A stretch of DNA of 64,000 nt, from positions 1,240,001 to 1,304,000 of the forward strand of contig NZ_JACBZP010000001.1 of the NCBI RefSeq assembly GCF_013409065.1. The letters run 5' to 3'. The position numbers were made by a program, and so were the translations under genes. A model generated the notes under the pieces. It was not told where the DNA came from. It did no database searches and saw only the letters and a program-made list of their open reading frames with translations. This document shows, one piece after another, positions 41,360 through 50,136 of the stretch (its first letter is position 1; the number at the start of each line of letters is the position of its first letter). The stretch comes from Spelaeicoccus albus (lineage in GTDB: Bacteria > Actinomycetota > Actinomycetes > Actinomycetales > Brevibacteriaceae).

Positions 41360-41373
41360 AGCCGACGACAGCG

Positions 41374-42951
41374 TCAGTCGCGGATTTCGAAGTTCGCCAT
41401 CATCATCATGTCTTCGTGTTCGAGGTTGTGGCAGTGGAACACGTATTTGCCCGGGTATCCGGAGAAGTGGATGAGCAGTTCGCCGGTTGCGCCGTTGTCG
41501 AGATTGACGACGTCCTTGAGTCCCGCATCGTACGGCCCGGGCCGATCGGAGTTGTTGTTGGACGTGACGATTTGGAAGCCGTCTTCGTGGATGTGGAACG
41601 GGTGTGGCACGTTTTGTGCCCGGATGGTCCACTTCTCGGTCGTGCCGCGCCTGACCCGGGCATCGATTCGAGCCGGGTCGAACTTCTTGCCGTTGACGGT
41701 CCACAACACGCGGTCATCCGCCTTGGCGCCGCCGCGGGCAAACACGAATGTGCGGTGCGCGGCGATATTCGTGTCGGGGACGGGCTCCAGATCGCTGAGC
41801 TTGGCCGGGATCCGGGTGGTGTCGTTCGCCGATTCGGTCACCGTGAAACGCATGACGAGCCCGGTGTTTCCGCTGCCGTGCTCATTGCGCAGCGTGATGC
41901 TTTGCCCGACCTTGTACGCCGAGAAGTCCACGATGACGTCGAACCGTTCCGCTTGTGCGATGTCGATGGCATCCAGTTCGTGCGGGGAGCGTAAAAGACC
42001 TTGACCGGAGCCGACCTGCACGAAGGACGGCCCGTCGTCCGGCTTTGGATCGAGCGCGAGTTTGTAGCGGCGGGCATTGGAGGCGTTGAGAAATCGGAAC
42101 CGGTAGCGGGTGTTGCTGACGTTCAGCGTCGGCCAGGCGGCACCGTTGACGAGGATGCAGTCGCCGAGCACGCCGCTCATGAAGTCGTCGGTGACACCGG
42201 GTGTGTGACGCAGCGACGGGTCGACCGACGGGTAGTGCATGGCGCTGTCCTTGGCGAACGACCGGTCGACAATCATCAGCGGAATATCGCGATCGCCACG
42301 CGGGAGCGGCAGCTCATCCTCGACGCCGTCGCCGATCAGAAAGAATCCGGCCAGGCCGCGCCACACGGACGGGCCGGTGAAGTCCATCCGGTGGTCGTGG
42401 TACCACAATGTGGCGGCGCGCTGGTCCAACGGATATTCGTACGTGAATGATCCGTGGTGGACGCGGCCGGGGTGATGAAGGTCGGACGCCGGCCAGCCGC
42501 CCGTAGGAAGGACGTAATCGGTGGGGTAGCCGTCGCTTTCCGGCGGCGTCCGCCCACCGTGCAGGTGCACGACAGTGGGGACTCGGAGTTGGTTGCGTTG
42601 GTGGATCAGCACGGGCCGGCCGCGGCGGGCGTGGATCGTAGGCCCGGGGAATATGCCGTTGTAGCCCCAAATCGGCGTGGAGGGGCCGGGCAGGATGTGT
42701 GCACGCGCGGATCGCTGGGTGATCTCGTAATGGTCACCGTCCTCGTCGGATTTCGACGGCTTCAGCACGGGCGGAATCGGCAACGTCGAGGTGAACGGGT
42801 CGGGAAGCCGTGCGGTGCTGGACAGGACGGCGCCGGCGCTGGACTGGCTCTGATTGACCGGCCACCCGCAGCCGGCCAAACTCGTCGGCAGAATCAACGA
42901 GCCCGCAGCCAGTGCGCTGCCTTTCAACACGTCTCGCCGTGACGGAGTCAT
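41374..42951 (-). CDS. Multicopper oxidase (CueO/bilirubin-oxidase-like), exported
   Basis: A 525-residue three-cupredoxin oxidase. The start ATG 42951 gives a twin-arginine signal (SRRDVLKGSAL) ending in LAGC, with Cys28 as a possible lipid site; upstream in-frame codons lack these features. All copper motifs are present: HLHGGRTP, HDHRMDF, HPFHIHEDGF and HCHNLEHEDMMMM near the end. The methionine-rich tail is like CueO-type enzymes that oxidise Cu(I) or phenols. It is exported folded through Tat. It is convergent with the WYL regulator gene and probably not linked to it. Confidence 0.93.
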   Translation of the reverse strand: MTPSRRDVLKGSALAAGSLILPTSLAGCGWPVNQSQSSAGAVLSSTARLPDPFTSTLPIPPVLKPSKSDEDGDHYEITQRSARAHILPGPSTPIWGYNGIFPGPTIHARRGRPVLIHQRNQLRVPTVVHLHGGRTPPESDGYPTDYVLPTGGWPASDLHHPGRVHHGSFTYEYPLDQRAATLWYHDHRMDFTGPSVWRGLAGFFLIGDGVEDELPLPRGDRDIPLMIVDRSFAKDSAMHYPSVDPSLRHTPGVTDDFMSGVLGDCILVNGAAWPTLNVSNTRYRFRFLNASNARRYKLALDPKPDDGPSFVQVGSGQGLLRSPHELDAIDIAQAERFDVIVDFSAYKVGQSITLRNEHGSGNTGLVMRFTVTESANDTTRIPAKLSDLEPVPDTNIAAHRTFVFARGGAKADDRVLWTVNGKKFDPARIDARVRRGTTEKWTIRAQNVPHPFHIHEDGFQIVTSNNNSDRPGPYDAGLKDVVNLDNGATGELLIHFSGYPGKYVFHCHNLEHEDMMMMANFEIRD

Positions 42952-42966
42952 GACCGCAACCCTAGT

Positions 42967-43018
42967 GAAGCGACCCGGGCCAGCGCATCGTGCCGGAAGC
43001 GACATTCCGGGTCGCTTC
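42967..43018. terminator. Inverted repeat between dapA-like fragment and copper oxidase gene
   Basis: GAAGCGACCCGG (42967-42978) pairs with CCGGGTCGCTTC (43007-43018) around a 28-nt loop containing a third AAGCGAC. It lies after the stop of the dapA-like fragment and just before the oxidase start on the minus strand. It could terminate leftward transcription or serve as an operator for the oxidase. Confidence 0.5.
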
Positions 43019-43023
43019 CTGCT

Positions 43024-43236
43024 CTATCGGTTCGGGGCGGCGCGGATCTCGAGGGCGTCAATGACGTCGCCGACCCTGGCGTATGCTGCATCGTCGAGCC
43101 CGCGGATCGGAGGCGGGAGACTCGGACGGTGGACGAGACCCAACTGTTCGGCGACCGCCGCGATCACCCGGAGACTTCCGTACCGGGCGAACAAGTCCCG
43201 CAGCGGCTTCAGCCGGTTGGCCAGCGTCGTGACATC
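43024..43236 (-). pseudogene. C-terminal fragment of a dihydrodipicolinate synthase-family gene
   Basis: The minus-strand text LANRLKPLRDLFARYGSLRV, then IAAVAEQLGL and RPSLPPPIRGLDDAAYARVG, matches the last ~65 residues of DapA-family aldolases. Nothing of the upstream 230 residues is present: the frame reaches a run of ten G (C10 on the plus strand, 43236-43245) and then the hairpin at 43257-43315. It is therefore a truncated remnant. The original enzyme could have been any pyruvate-dependent aldolase of this family. Confidence 0.65.
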
Positions 43237-43256
43237 CCCCCCCCCAAAGACCGCAT

Positions 43257-43315
43257 GATGCGGATTGTTCCCCGCGATGCGGGTGCAACCAGCATCGCGG
43301 GGAACAATCCGCATC
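43257..43315. terminator. Long perfect hairpin
   Basis: Perfect 24-nt inverted arms (43257-43280 and 43292-43315) flank an 11-nt loop. It is 30 bases past the stop of the Bcr/CflA pump on the minus strand, so it could end that transcript. It stands directly beside the C10 run and the dapA-like fragment. Confidence 0.65.
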
Positions 43316-43344
43316 ACGAACGGGTGCGGGCGGAGTCGGGTCGT

Positions 43345-44568
43345 CTACCGTCGTTCCCCGCGGAAGGCGATGAACACGCAGGCGCACGCGGAAAGGCCGA
43401 CGCACACGGCAAAAGTTGCGCCGAACGGGTGTGGGTCGTGCTCGCCTGCCAGGCCGACCAGCGGCGACACGGCCGCGGCCAGGATGAACTGGGAGAAGCC
43501 GATCAACGCCGACCCGGTGCCGCCCATGTCGCGGGTTTGCGCCAGCGCCAGCGTGGTGGCGTTCGGCATGATTTGCCCCATCGACATCGTGAGTACGGCG
43601 ATACCGACCAGGAACAGCCAGAGCGGCATCCCCGTCAACGACGCCGTCAGCATGATTACGCCGGCCGCCAGCAGTCCGCCCATGCCAAAAGTCATCAATC
43701 GCTGTTGCGGCACTTTCCCGGCCAGCCGCCCCGTCGTGGTCACCGATGCCGTCAACACCAACGATCCCAACGCGAACGTGACTCCGTAGGCCAGCGGCGA
43801 GAACCCGTGCTGGGCTTGCAAGATGAACGACGACGCTGAGATGTAGGAGAAGAAGGCGCCGAACGCCAAGGCAAAAGACAAGAGGTAACCGAGGTAGAGC
43901 CGCCGGCCCAGCGCCGTCCCGAGCCCCTTGACCATCGTGGTCGCCCCGCTCGGTCGTCTCCGGTCGGCCGGCAGCGTTTCGCGGATACGCCCCACGATGA
44001 TGATCAGCGTCACGGCCATGACGGCGGCCAGGGCCCAAAACACGCTGCGCCAGCCGCCGAGCGAATTGAGCAAGGCGCCGATGAGCGGTGCCACGACCGG
44101 CGCGATGCCGACGATCGCCATCAGCGCGGCGATGAGCTTTGTGGTGCGCGCACCGGTGGTGACGTCCGTAATGATCGCGCGCGCCAGCACCACGCCTGCC
44201 GCGCCCGAAAAGCCCTGCACGACCCGTGCCGCAATGAAAAGCGAGATGGTCGGCGCCAGCGCGCACCCGATCGTCGAGAGGAGGCAAATGACTTCGCCGA
44301 TGATGATCAGCTTCCGCCGGCCCAACGCATCCGAGATCGCGCCGATGAGTAACTGGCCGAACGCCAGCCCGAGCATGAACCCCGAAAGCGTCAGCTGTAC
44401 GGCCGATGCGCTGGTGTTCAGATCGCCGACGACGTCCGGGAGCGAGGGCAGGTAGACGTCCGTGGCCATCGGCCCGATCGCGGAAAGCAGGACGAGCCCG
44501 ACCAGGCCGAGTCCGCGCGTCGGGTCCTTGGAGCGGGAAGGTTCGGACGACGCGGGAGGAGCCACCAT
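43345..44568 (-). CDS. Bcr/CflA-family MFS drug efflux transporter
   Basis: A 407-residue 12-helix proton antiporter. The N-terminal half shows the Bcr/CflA pattern: AIGPMATDVYLPSLPDVVGD near residue 30, then GLAFGQLLIGAISDALGRRK and VQGFSGAAGVVLARAI in the following helices. Such pumps export chloramphenicol, bicyclomycin or endogenous metabolites such as cysteine. It is divergent from an ABC exporter operon with a 116-base spacer. The real substrate is unknown. Confidence 0.92.
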   Translation of the reverse strand: MVAPPASSEPSRSKDPTRGLGLVGLVLLSAIGPMATDVYLPSLPDVVGDLNTSASAVQLTLSGFMLGLAFGQLLIGAISDALGRRKLIIIGEVICLLSTIGCALAPTISLFIAARVVQGFSGAAGVVLARAIITDVTTGARTTKLIAALMAIVGIAPVVAPLIGALLNSLGGWRSVFWALAAVMAVTLIIIVGRIRETLPADRRRPSGATTMVKGLGTALGRRLYLGYLLSFALAFGAFFSYISASSFILQAQHGFSPLAYGVTFALGSLVLTASVTTTGRLAGKVPQQRLMTFGMGGLLAAGVIMLTASLTGMPLWLFLVGIAVLTMSMGQIMPNATTLALAQTRDMGGTGSALIGFSQFILAAAVSPLVGLAGEHDPHPFGATFAVCVGLSACACVFIAFRGERR

Positions 44569-44684
44569 CCCAGTGTGCAGCCGGCGGACGTCGAATGGCG
44601 AGCGGCGACCGCCAATGGCTCCCGGCCGATTACGCCCAGTGAAAAAACATCGTTAGGCCGGCAGAAAGCCCATAAGCTACCTAC

Positions 44685-45680
44685 ATGGCTCCGATCGCCG
44701 ACAACCACGACGGGACACCGACGCCCCCGGCGACACCCGTCATCGACGTGGCGGATCTGCGGATGCGTTACGGCTCCAAAGATGTGCTGCTCGGTGAGTC
44801 GTTCACTGTTTCGTCGGGAGAGGTCGTCGCTTTGCTCGGCCCGAACGGCGCGGGGAAGACCACGACCATCGAGGTGCTCGAAGGCTTCCGAATGCGCTCG
44901 GACGGGCACGTGTCGGTGCTCGGCGTCGACCCCGGTCACGGTGACGAAAGGTGGCGGGCGCGCCTCGGCATCGTGCTGCAATCGTGGCGCGACCACGGTA
45001 AATGGGGCGTACGCGAACTGCTGTCACATATCGCCGCGTACTACCCGCCGTACGCAACCCCCGCCAGACCCCGCCCGCGCGATGTGGACGAACTGATCGC
45101 GACAGTTGGCCTGAGTGACCATGCCGGCAAGAAGGTCAAAGAGCTCTCCGGCGGCCAGCGGCGACGTCTCGACGTGGCAATCGGCATCGTCGGATCCCCC
45201 GAAGTGCTTTTTCTCGACGAGCCGACGGCGGGTTTCGATCCGGAGGCCCGGCAGGAATTCCACGAAGTCGTCCGACGGCTGGCGGCTACCGAAGACACCG
45301 GTATTCTGCTGACCACCCATGACCTGGCGGAAGCGGAGAAACTCGCCGACAGGATTCTCATCCTGGCCGGCGGCCGAATCGTCGCCAATGGCACATCGGC
45401 CGAGCTGTCCCGTCAGGTGTCGATCGACGCGCAAGTGACCTGGAGCGTTGGCGGTCGGTTGTTTACCGAATCGACGGCGCAGGCCACCAAATTCGTCCGC
45501 GAGCTGTTCGACAGGTACGGCGACGAGGTTGACGACCTCGAGGTGCGCCGGGCCAGCCTCGAGGAAACCTATCTGGCGTTCGTGCACGCGTTTGAAACGG
45601 GCAGCGAGACCGATACGAGCGGACTTGACCTGACGTCGTCCGGCGTCACCGGAGCCGCCGGCGCGGAAAGAGGAAGGTGA
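44685..45680 (+). CDS. ABC exporter ATP-binding protein (DrrA-like)
   Basis: A 331-residue ATPase with a single nucleotide-binding domain: Walker A GPNGAGKT (residues 52-59), signature LSGGQ (154-158), Walker B VLFLDEP (about 174-180) and a downstream LLTTHDLAEA switch. The extra C-terminal ~90 residues are typical of DrrA/ABC-2 exporters for drugs or lipids. It overlaps or directly abuts the gene for its membrane partner. Together they form a two-gene exporter. The cargo cannot be read from the sequence. Confidence 0.93.
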   Translation: MAPIADNHDGTPTPPATPVIDVADLRMRYGSKDVLLGESFTVSSGEVVALLGPNGAGKTTTIEVLEGFRMRSDGHVSVLGVDPGHGDERWRARLGIVLQSWRDHGKWGVRELLSHIAAYYPPYATPARPRPRDVDELIATVGLSDHAGKKVKELSGGQRRRLDVAIGIVGSPEVLFLDEPTAGFDPEARQEFHEVVRRLAATEDTGILLTTHDLAEAEKLADRILILAGGRIVANGTSAELSRQVSIDAQVTWSVGGRLFTESTAQATKFVRELFDRYGDEVDDLEVRRASLEETYLAFVHAFETGSETDTSGLDLTSSGVTGAAGAERGR

Positions 45681-45685
45681 GAGAC

Positions 45686-46534
45686 GTGTCGATTGCCGTC
45701 AGCGTGGCCAAGGCCGGTCTTGTGCGCGGACGCAGCGAACTGCGGCATACGTTCACGAACTTCCAGGACCTCTGGGGGTACGTGTTCCCGGCGGGGATTT
45801 TGCTCGTGGTGATGCTTCTGCAACGCGGCGCGACGGTTGGCCCCACCGGGTTCTCGCTCGGAGCGACCACGCTTCCCGGGGCTATCGGGATGAGCATTGC
45901 GTTTTCCGGCCTGATGTCGGTCGCGGCCCAGCTGATCACCGAGCGCGAGGACGGCACGCTGCTGCGCAACAAGGCGATTCCGCACGGCATGACCGGCTAT
46001 ATGATCGGCAAAATCGTGCTGACCATCGGGATGAGCGTGGTCAGTCTGCTGCTGTTGCTGATCCCCGGGATGATCATTTTCGACGGCGTGCAGATGGGCA
46101 TCGCCGGCGCGGTGACGCTGGTGTGGGTATTCGTGCTCGGGATGGCTGCGACGATGCCCATCGGCGCCGTAATCGGGTCGCTGTTTTCCAACCCGACGAG
46201 CATGGGATTTGTGATGTTGCCGATGATGGGGCTGATCGGTATTTCCGGCATTTTTTATCCGATCGGTAAGTTCCCGGAATGGCTGCAAGGGATCGCCGAG
46301 GTCTTTCCGATCTACTGGCTCGGCCTGGGCATGCGCTCGTCCATGCTCCCGGACTCGCTCGCGTCGGTGGAAATCGGCCAGTCATGGCGGCACCTGGAAA
46401 CGTTCGGGGTACTGGGCGCATGGGCGGTGCTCGGGTTGGTGCTGGCCCCCATCGTGCTGCGGCGGATGGCCCGGCGCGAATCCGGATCGGCCGTGGCAAG
46501 CCGCCGCGAGCGCGCCATCAGTCGGCGCGGCTAG
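45686..46534 (+). CDS. ABC-2 type exporter permease (DrrB-like)
   Basis: A 282-residue membrane protein with six helices and the ABC-2 permease pattern (ITEREDGTLLRNKAIPHGM before helix 3, then a GLIGISGIFYPIGKFPEWLQ loop near the C-terminal third). GTG 45686 is preferred because GGAAGG lies about 8 bases upstream; a GTG at 45677 overlapping the ATPase stop is possible but too close to that site. It pairs with the preceding ATPase. The C-terminal tail is basic. Confidence 0.9.
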   Translation: MSIAVSVAKAGLVRGRSELRHTFTNFQDLWGYVFPAGILLVVMLLQRGATVGPTGFSLGATTLPGAIGMSIAFSGLMSVAAQLITEREDGTLLRNKAIPHGMTGYMIGKIVLTIGMSVVSLLLLLIPGMIIFDGVQMGIAGAVTLVWVFVLGMAATMPIGAVIGSLFSNPTSMGFVMLPMMGLIGISGIFYPIGKFPEWLQGIAEVFPIYWLGLGMRSSMLPDSLASVEIGQSWRHLETFGVLGAWAVLGLVLAPIVLRRMARRESGSAVASRRERAISRRG

Positions 46535-46753
46535 TCGAATTGGCCCGGCGAACGCGTGAATTAATTGGAAGGCGCGACCGGCGACTGTGTTGATAGTCTG
46601 AGTCGAGTTCGGTTGCCGACGCATCGTTGACTCTCGTCCCGAATAAATGGGCAGTGTCCGAGCGTTACATTCTTTGCCGAATTCAATCCCCGGATCGTCT
46701 GATCGGCGCAGTGCCTCGATGCGCCGCACGATCCGGCAGAAAAGAGAGAGTGC

Positions 46754-48175
46754 ATGTCCAAAACCACGAGCGACGCGATGCCGCCTATGGCCGAGCCCGC
46801 GCGCCCCGCCGCCAATCCGATGCTCATCATCGGAATCATGGTTGTCACGGCATTCGTGATGATCTTGAACGAGACGACCGTCTCGATCGCCCTTCCGCAC
46901 CTCGCCGAAGCGATGGCGGTGAGCACGGCTACCGTGCAATGGCTCATCAGCGGCTTCCTGGTCACCATGGCCGTGGTCATTCCGACCACCGGTTTCCTGA
47001 TCGAACGGTTCACGCCGCGCGCGATCTACCTGGCAGCTGTCGGATCGTTTGTCGCCGGCACGCTCCTGTGTGCCATCGCGCTGAACTTCCCGGCTCTGCT
47101 CATTGGCAGAATCGTTCAAGCGTGCGGGACGGCGGTCATGATTCCGCTGGTCATGACCACCGTGATGCGGTTAGTGCCGGCTAGTCGCCGCGGGACCACG
47201 ATGGGCACGATCTCCATCGTGATCGGTGTCGCGCCCGCGATCGGACCGACCGTCGGCGGGGCGATCCTCGCCGGCCTCGGGTGGCGTTGGATGTTCTGGC
47301 TGGTGCTGATCCTCGCCATCATCGTGCTCGTTTTCGCCATCGCGCGACTCCACGTGCCGGCAGAGCTCAAACCGGTGCCGCTCGATGTTCTCTCTGTTTT
47401 GCTCTCGGCCGTCGGTTTCGCCGGGCTCGTCTACGGCTTGTCGTCCATCGGTGAATCCGGCGGGTTCATCCCGTCGTGGGCCGCCGTCCTGGTCGGAGTC
47501 GTCGCTTTGGCGCTGTTCACCTGGCGGCAAAAGCGCCTTCAACTGCAAGACAAGCCGTTGCTCGATCTGCGGACGTTGACATACCGCCGGTTCTTCCTGG
47601 CACTCATCTTGGCGTTGTTCGTTTTCATGGCATTGCTCGGGGCCGGAGCCGTCCTGTTGCCGATCTATCTACAGAACGTGCTCGGCCACGGCACGCTCGT
47701 CGCGGGTCTTGCCCTTCTCCCGGGCGGCCTCGTGATGGCCGCCGTCTCACGCCCGGTCGGCAGAATGTACGACAAGTTCGGCGCCCGGCCGCTTGTCATT
47801 CCGGGCGCCATCGGCATGACTGTTGCGCTTGCAGCGTTCGCTGCGCTCGGCGCCTCGGCGCCGTTGTGGGCGGTCATCGTCTGCGACATTCTCTTGATGG
47901 CATCGCTCGGGTTCATGATGACGCCGCTGATGACCGATTCGTTGGATTCTTTGCCGGACGACCTGTACTCGCACGGCAGCGCGCTGCTGGCGACTTTGCA
48001 GCAGGTTGCCGGTGCCTTGGGCAGCGCGGTGCTCGTGATGATCGCCGCCGTCGGCAGCACCGGCCCGTCGGGGATCCCGGATGCGCACGGCATCAGCGTG
48101 GCGTTCTGGGTGGCCGCGGGTATCGGTGTCGGGGCCGTCATCGTGGCGTTCTTGTTCAAGCGTCGCGCGGCCTGA
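46754..48175 (+). CDS. DHA2-family MFS multidrug transporter (EmrB/QacA-like)
   Basis: A 473-residue pump with 14 predicted helices, the DHA2 topology. Family motifs are LNETTVSIALPHLAEAM in helix 1, WLISGFLVTMAVVIPTTGFL in helix 2, and the antiporter motif GVAPAIGPTVGGAI in helix 5. ATG 46754 follows AGAGAGAG. A 219-base spacer separates it from the ABC exporter and holds no recognisable regulator. It probably exports drugs or toxic metabolites using proton influx. Confidence 0.92.
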   Translation: MSKTTSDAMPPMAEPARPAANPMLIIGIMVVTAFVMILNETTVSIALPHLAEAMAVSTATVQWLISGFLVTMAVVIPTTGFLIERFTPRAIYLAAVGSFVAGTLLCAIALNFPALLIGRIVQACGTAVMIPLVMTTVMRLVPASRRGTTMGTISIVIGVAPAIGPTVGGAILAGLGWRWMFWLVLILAIIVLVFAIARLHVPAELKPVPLDVLSVLLSAVGFAGLVYGLSSIGESGGFIPSWAAVLVGVVALALFTWRQKRLQLQDKPLLDLRTLTYRRFFLALILALFVFMALLGAGAVLLPIYLQNVLGHGTLVAGLALLPGGLVMAAVSRPVGRMYDKFGARPLVIPGAIGMTVALAAFAALGASAPLWAVIVCDILLMASLGFMMTPLMTDSLDSLPDDLYSHGSALLATLQQVAGALGSAVLVMIAAVGSTGPSGIPDAHGISVAFWVAAGIGVGAVIVAFLFKRRAA

Positions 48176-48227
48176 GCGTCGTGACCTCCCGTCGGGAGGC
48201 GTATCGCAACGATAGGATGGCGTCGTT

Positions 48228-48794
48228 ATGTCCCGGCATTTCGCACTGGACTCGTTGGAGACCGATCGCCTCGTGCTTCGCCGTCGAAACGAGCGTGAGG
48301 CGGGCATCTATCGTCGCCTGTGGACCGAGAGAGACCCCAGGGTTCCGGCGCATCGACGAATAGACACCGAGGGACGGCCGACCCTGGAGGACATCCGCGC
48401 CGAAATACACCGGGAACGCCAATTGACGCGTCCGGGACTCCTGGCGGTGGAGCGGAAGATCGACGGCGATGTCATCGGATATTGCGGGCTGGTCTTCCAC
48501 GGGAACGGCGCTCCCGACGAGCCCGAACTGGCTTACGAACTGTTGCGCAGCACTCACGGGTACGGCTATGCAACCGAGGCCGGCGGCGCTGTTCTCGACT
48601 GGGCGGCGGAGGCGGGTTACGAGCGAGTGTGGGCGACCGTTCGTGATTGGAACGCCGCCTCACGCCGCGTTCTGGACAAGCTCGGCTTCGGTGAAACGGG
48701 CCAGGTCGAGGCCGACGCCGTTCACGGCGACTCGCTCCTGACCGTTCGAAAGCTCGGGGACGCCCACCGGGTAGGCCGCATCCGACCGAGATGA
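48228..48794 (+). CDS. GNAT-family N-acetyltransferase (RimJ-like)
   Basis: A 188-residue acetyltransferase of the Acetyltransf_3 (RimJ/RimL) type. It begins LETDRLVLRRRNEREAG, has GYCGLVFHGNGAPDEPEL in the central sheet and the acetyl-CoA region THGYGYATEAGGAVLDWA near residue 105, followed by NAASRRVLDKLGF. It is 52 bases after the DHA2 pump gene on the same strand and could be co-transcribed, but the spacer allows an own promoter. The acceptor is unknown. Confidence 0.88.
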   Translation: MSRHFALDSLETDRLVLRRRNEREAGIYRRLWTERDPRVPAHRRIDTEGRPTLEDIRAEIHRERQLTRPGLLAVERKIDGDVIGYCGLVFHGNGAPDEPELAYELLRSTHGYGYATEAGGAVLDWAAEAGYERVWATVRDWNAASRRVLDKLGFGETGQVEADAVHGDSLLTVRKLGDAHRVGRIRPR

Positions 48795-48850
48795 TCGCCC
48801 AGTTTGGGGCAGTACGGTAAAAATTTCATGACGACCGGACACCGAGAGGT

Positions 48851-48879
48851 CGGCGCGCCGTGAACTCCACGGCGCGCCG
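48851..48879. terminator. GC-rich bidirectional hairpin terminator
   Basis: CGGCGCGCCGTG (48851-48862) and CACGGCGCGCCG (48868-48879) form a perfect 12-bp stem with a 5-nt loop between convergent genes (GNAT and universal stress protein). No T-run follows. Confidence 0.75.
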
Positions 48880-48908
48880 TCAAGGTGCCAAGCGAACGGC
48901 ACCCACCT

Positions 48909-49841
48909 CTAATTGCGGACGACCATCACTGGTCCGGCGGCGTGGTTCAATAGCGCTTGCGACGTCGAACCGAGCAGCAGTCCGGTGAAGCCCCCGCGGC
49001 CCCGCGACCCTACGACGAGGGTTTCCGCCGTTGCGGAAATCTCTGCCAGGATGACGGCGGGCGGGCGGGCGTACACGTGCGAGGCGATGATGCGCTTGGA
49101 CACCTGCAAGTCGGGATAGTCCGTTTTCACCGTCTTTTCGCACTCGTCCAAGGTGGCGCGTGCTTCGGACGTGATCACGTCCAAATCGACAGACACGGTG
49201 GACCATCCGTAGGCGCCGTAGCTGACGTGTACGACGCCGACGATGGTGAGGGGCAGTCCGTGCGCGGCGGCCAAGCGGGCTGCCTCGGACGGCGCGCGGA
49301 TCCCCGACCCCGACTCATCGACGGCGACAACGACATTGCCCGAGAAGTCCGAATCCGCATCCGTCGTCGTTGAGGTTCTGCCCTTTGCGACCGCTTGTTC
49401 CGATGGCACGACCATCACCGGGCACTCCGCGTGGGCCGGAAGACTAGCCGCTACGCTGCCGATCAACCGGCCGAAAAATCCACCGGTACCACGCGCCCCG
49501 ACGACGGCGAGTTCGGCCGATTTCGACTGTTCGACCAGCACATCGATGGGGTTGCCGGGGCAGACGACCGATTCGACCTTGACCTCTTGATCGCGAGCGG
49601 TAGTGGAAGCATCGTCGATGGTTTTGGTCATCGCGGCGCGAGCCGCCTCGGAGAACCCGGGCACTGCGCCTATTCGCACCAGACCGGTTCCCGATATTTC
49701 CGAATCGGGATACGCGCCGACAATGCGTAGAAGTCCGTCACGCGTTTTTGCTTCATTGATGGCCCTGTCGAGCGCCAACTGGGCGTTTGGCGAGCCGTCA
49801 AAACCTAGAACAATAGTTTTGTTGCCATTCATTTTCGTCAT
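48909..49841 (-). CDS. Tandem universal stress protein (UspA family)
   Basis: A 310-residue protein with two Usp domains (about residues 7-150 and 168-308). Each has the ATP-binding glycine pattern: VVGARGTGGFFGRLIGS near residue 125 and VVGSRGRGGFTGLLLGS near residue 280, so both domains can bind ATP. Such two-domain proteins in actinobacteria accumulate in stress or low oxygen. Start ATG 49841 follows AGGATGACG; a second ATG three codons on is possible. It has a 295-base upstream spacer. Confidence 0.92.
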   Translation of the reverse strand: MTKMNGNKTIVLGFDGSPNAQLALDRAINEAKTRDGLLRIVGAYPDSEISGTGLVRIGAVPGFSEAARAAMTKTIDDASTTARDQEVKVESVVCPGNPIDVLVEQSKSAELAVVGARGTGGFFGRLIGSVAASLPAHAECPVMVVPSEQAVAKGRTSTTTDADSDFSGNVVVAVDESGSGIRAPSEAARLAAAHGLPLTIVGVVHVSYGAYGWSTVSVDLDVITSEARATLDECEKTVKTDYPDLQVSKRIIASHVYARPPAVILAEISATAETLVVGSRGRGGFTGLLLGSTSQALLNHAAGPVMVVRN

Positions 49842-50054
49842 CCTTTAACTGCACACAAGTTCGCGATGGCCGCTTGAGGTGGTACAGCGCCGGCGCCCGG
49901 CCCTAAAAATCGGGATGGCGTTTCGGCAATAAGTTCTCGCGCGTCGGGTAGAAAGCCCGCGGCCGATGAAACTCCTGGCTGTGGTCGGCGCGCAACGATG
50001 AAAGCAACTCGATATTTGCTCGCTCCAATCGCCGGCAGGTTGGCCACTAGCAAA

Positions 50055-50073
50055 CTTCTACGAATCGTAGAAG
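50055..50073. promoter_or_regulatory. Perfect 19-nt palindrome in spacer before stress gene
   Basis: CTTCTACGA and TCGTAGAAG are perfect inverted 9-nt arms around one A. It lies in the 295-base spacer between the GntR stop (50137) and the universal stress protein start (49841). It may be an operator for the stress gene or a weak terminator after gntR. Nothing else recognisable was seen in this spacer. Confidence 0.45.
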
Positions 50074-50136
50074 TAAATTCAGTTTACGGAAAGTAGGCCG
50101 GCTGTCAATCGAGTGGATGCCGGAAGCAGCCGGGAG

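Noticed and set aside
43058-44287. Long frame overlapping the Bcr/CflA pump on the same strand
   Set aside because: Out-of-frame shadow of the pump gene; no ribosome site and no domain. The true pump frame starts at 44568.
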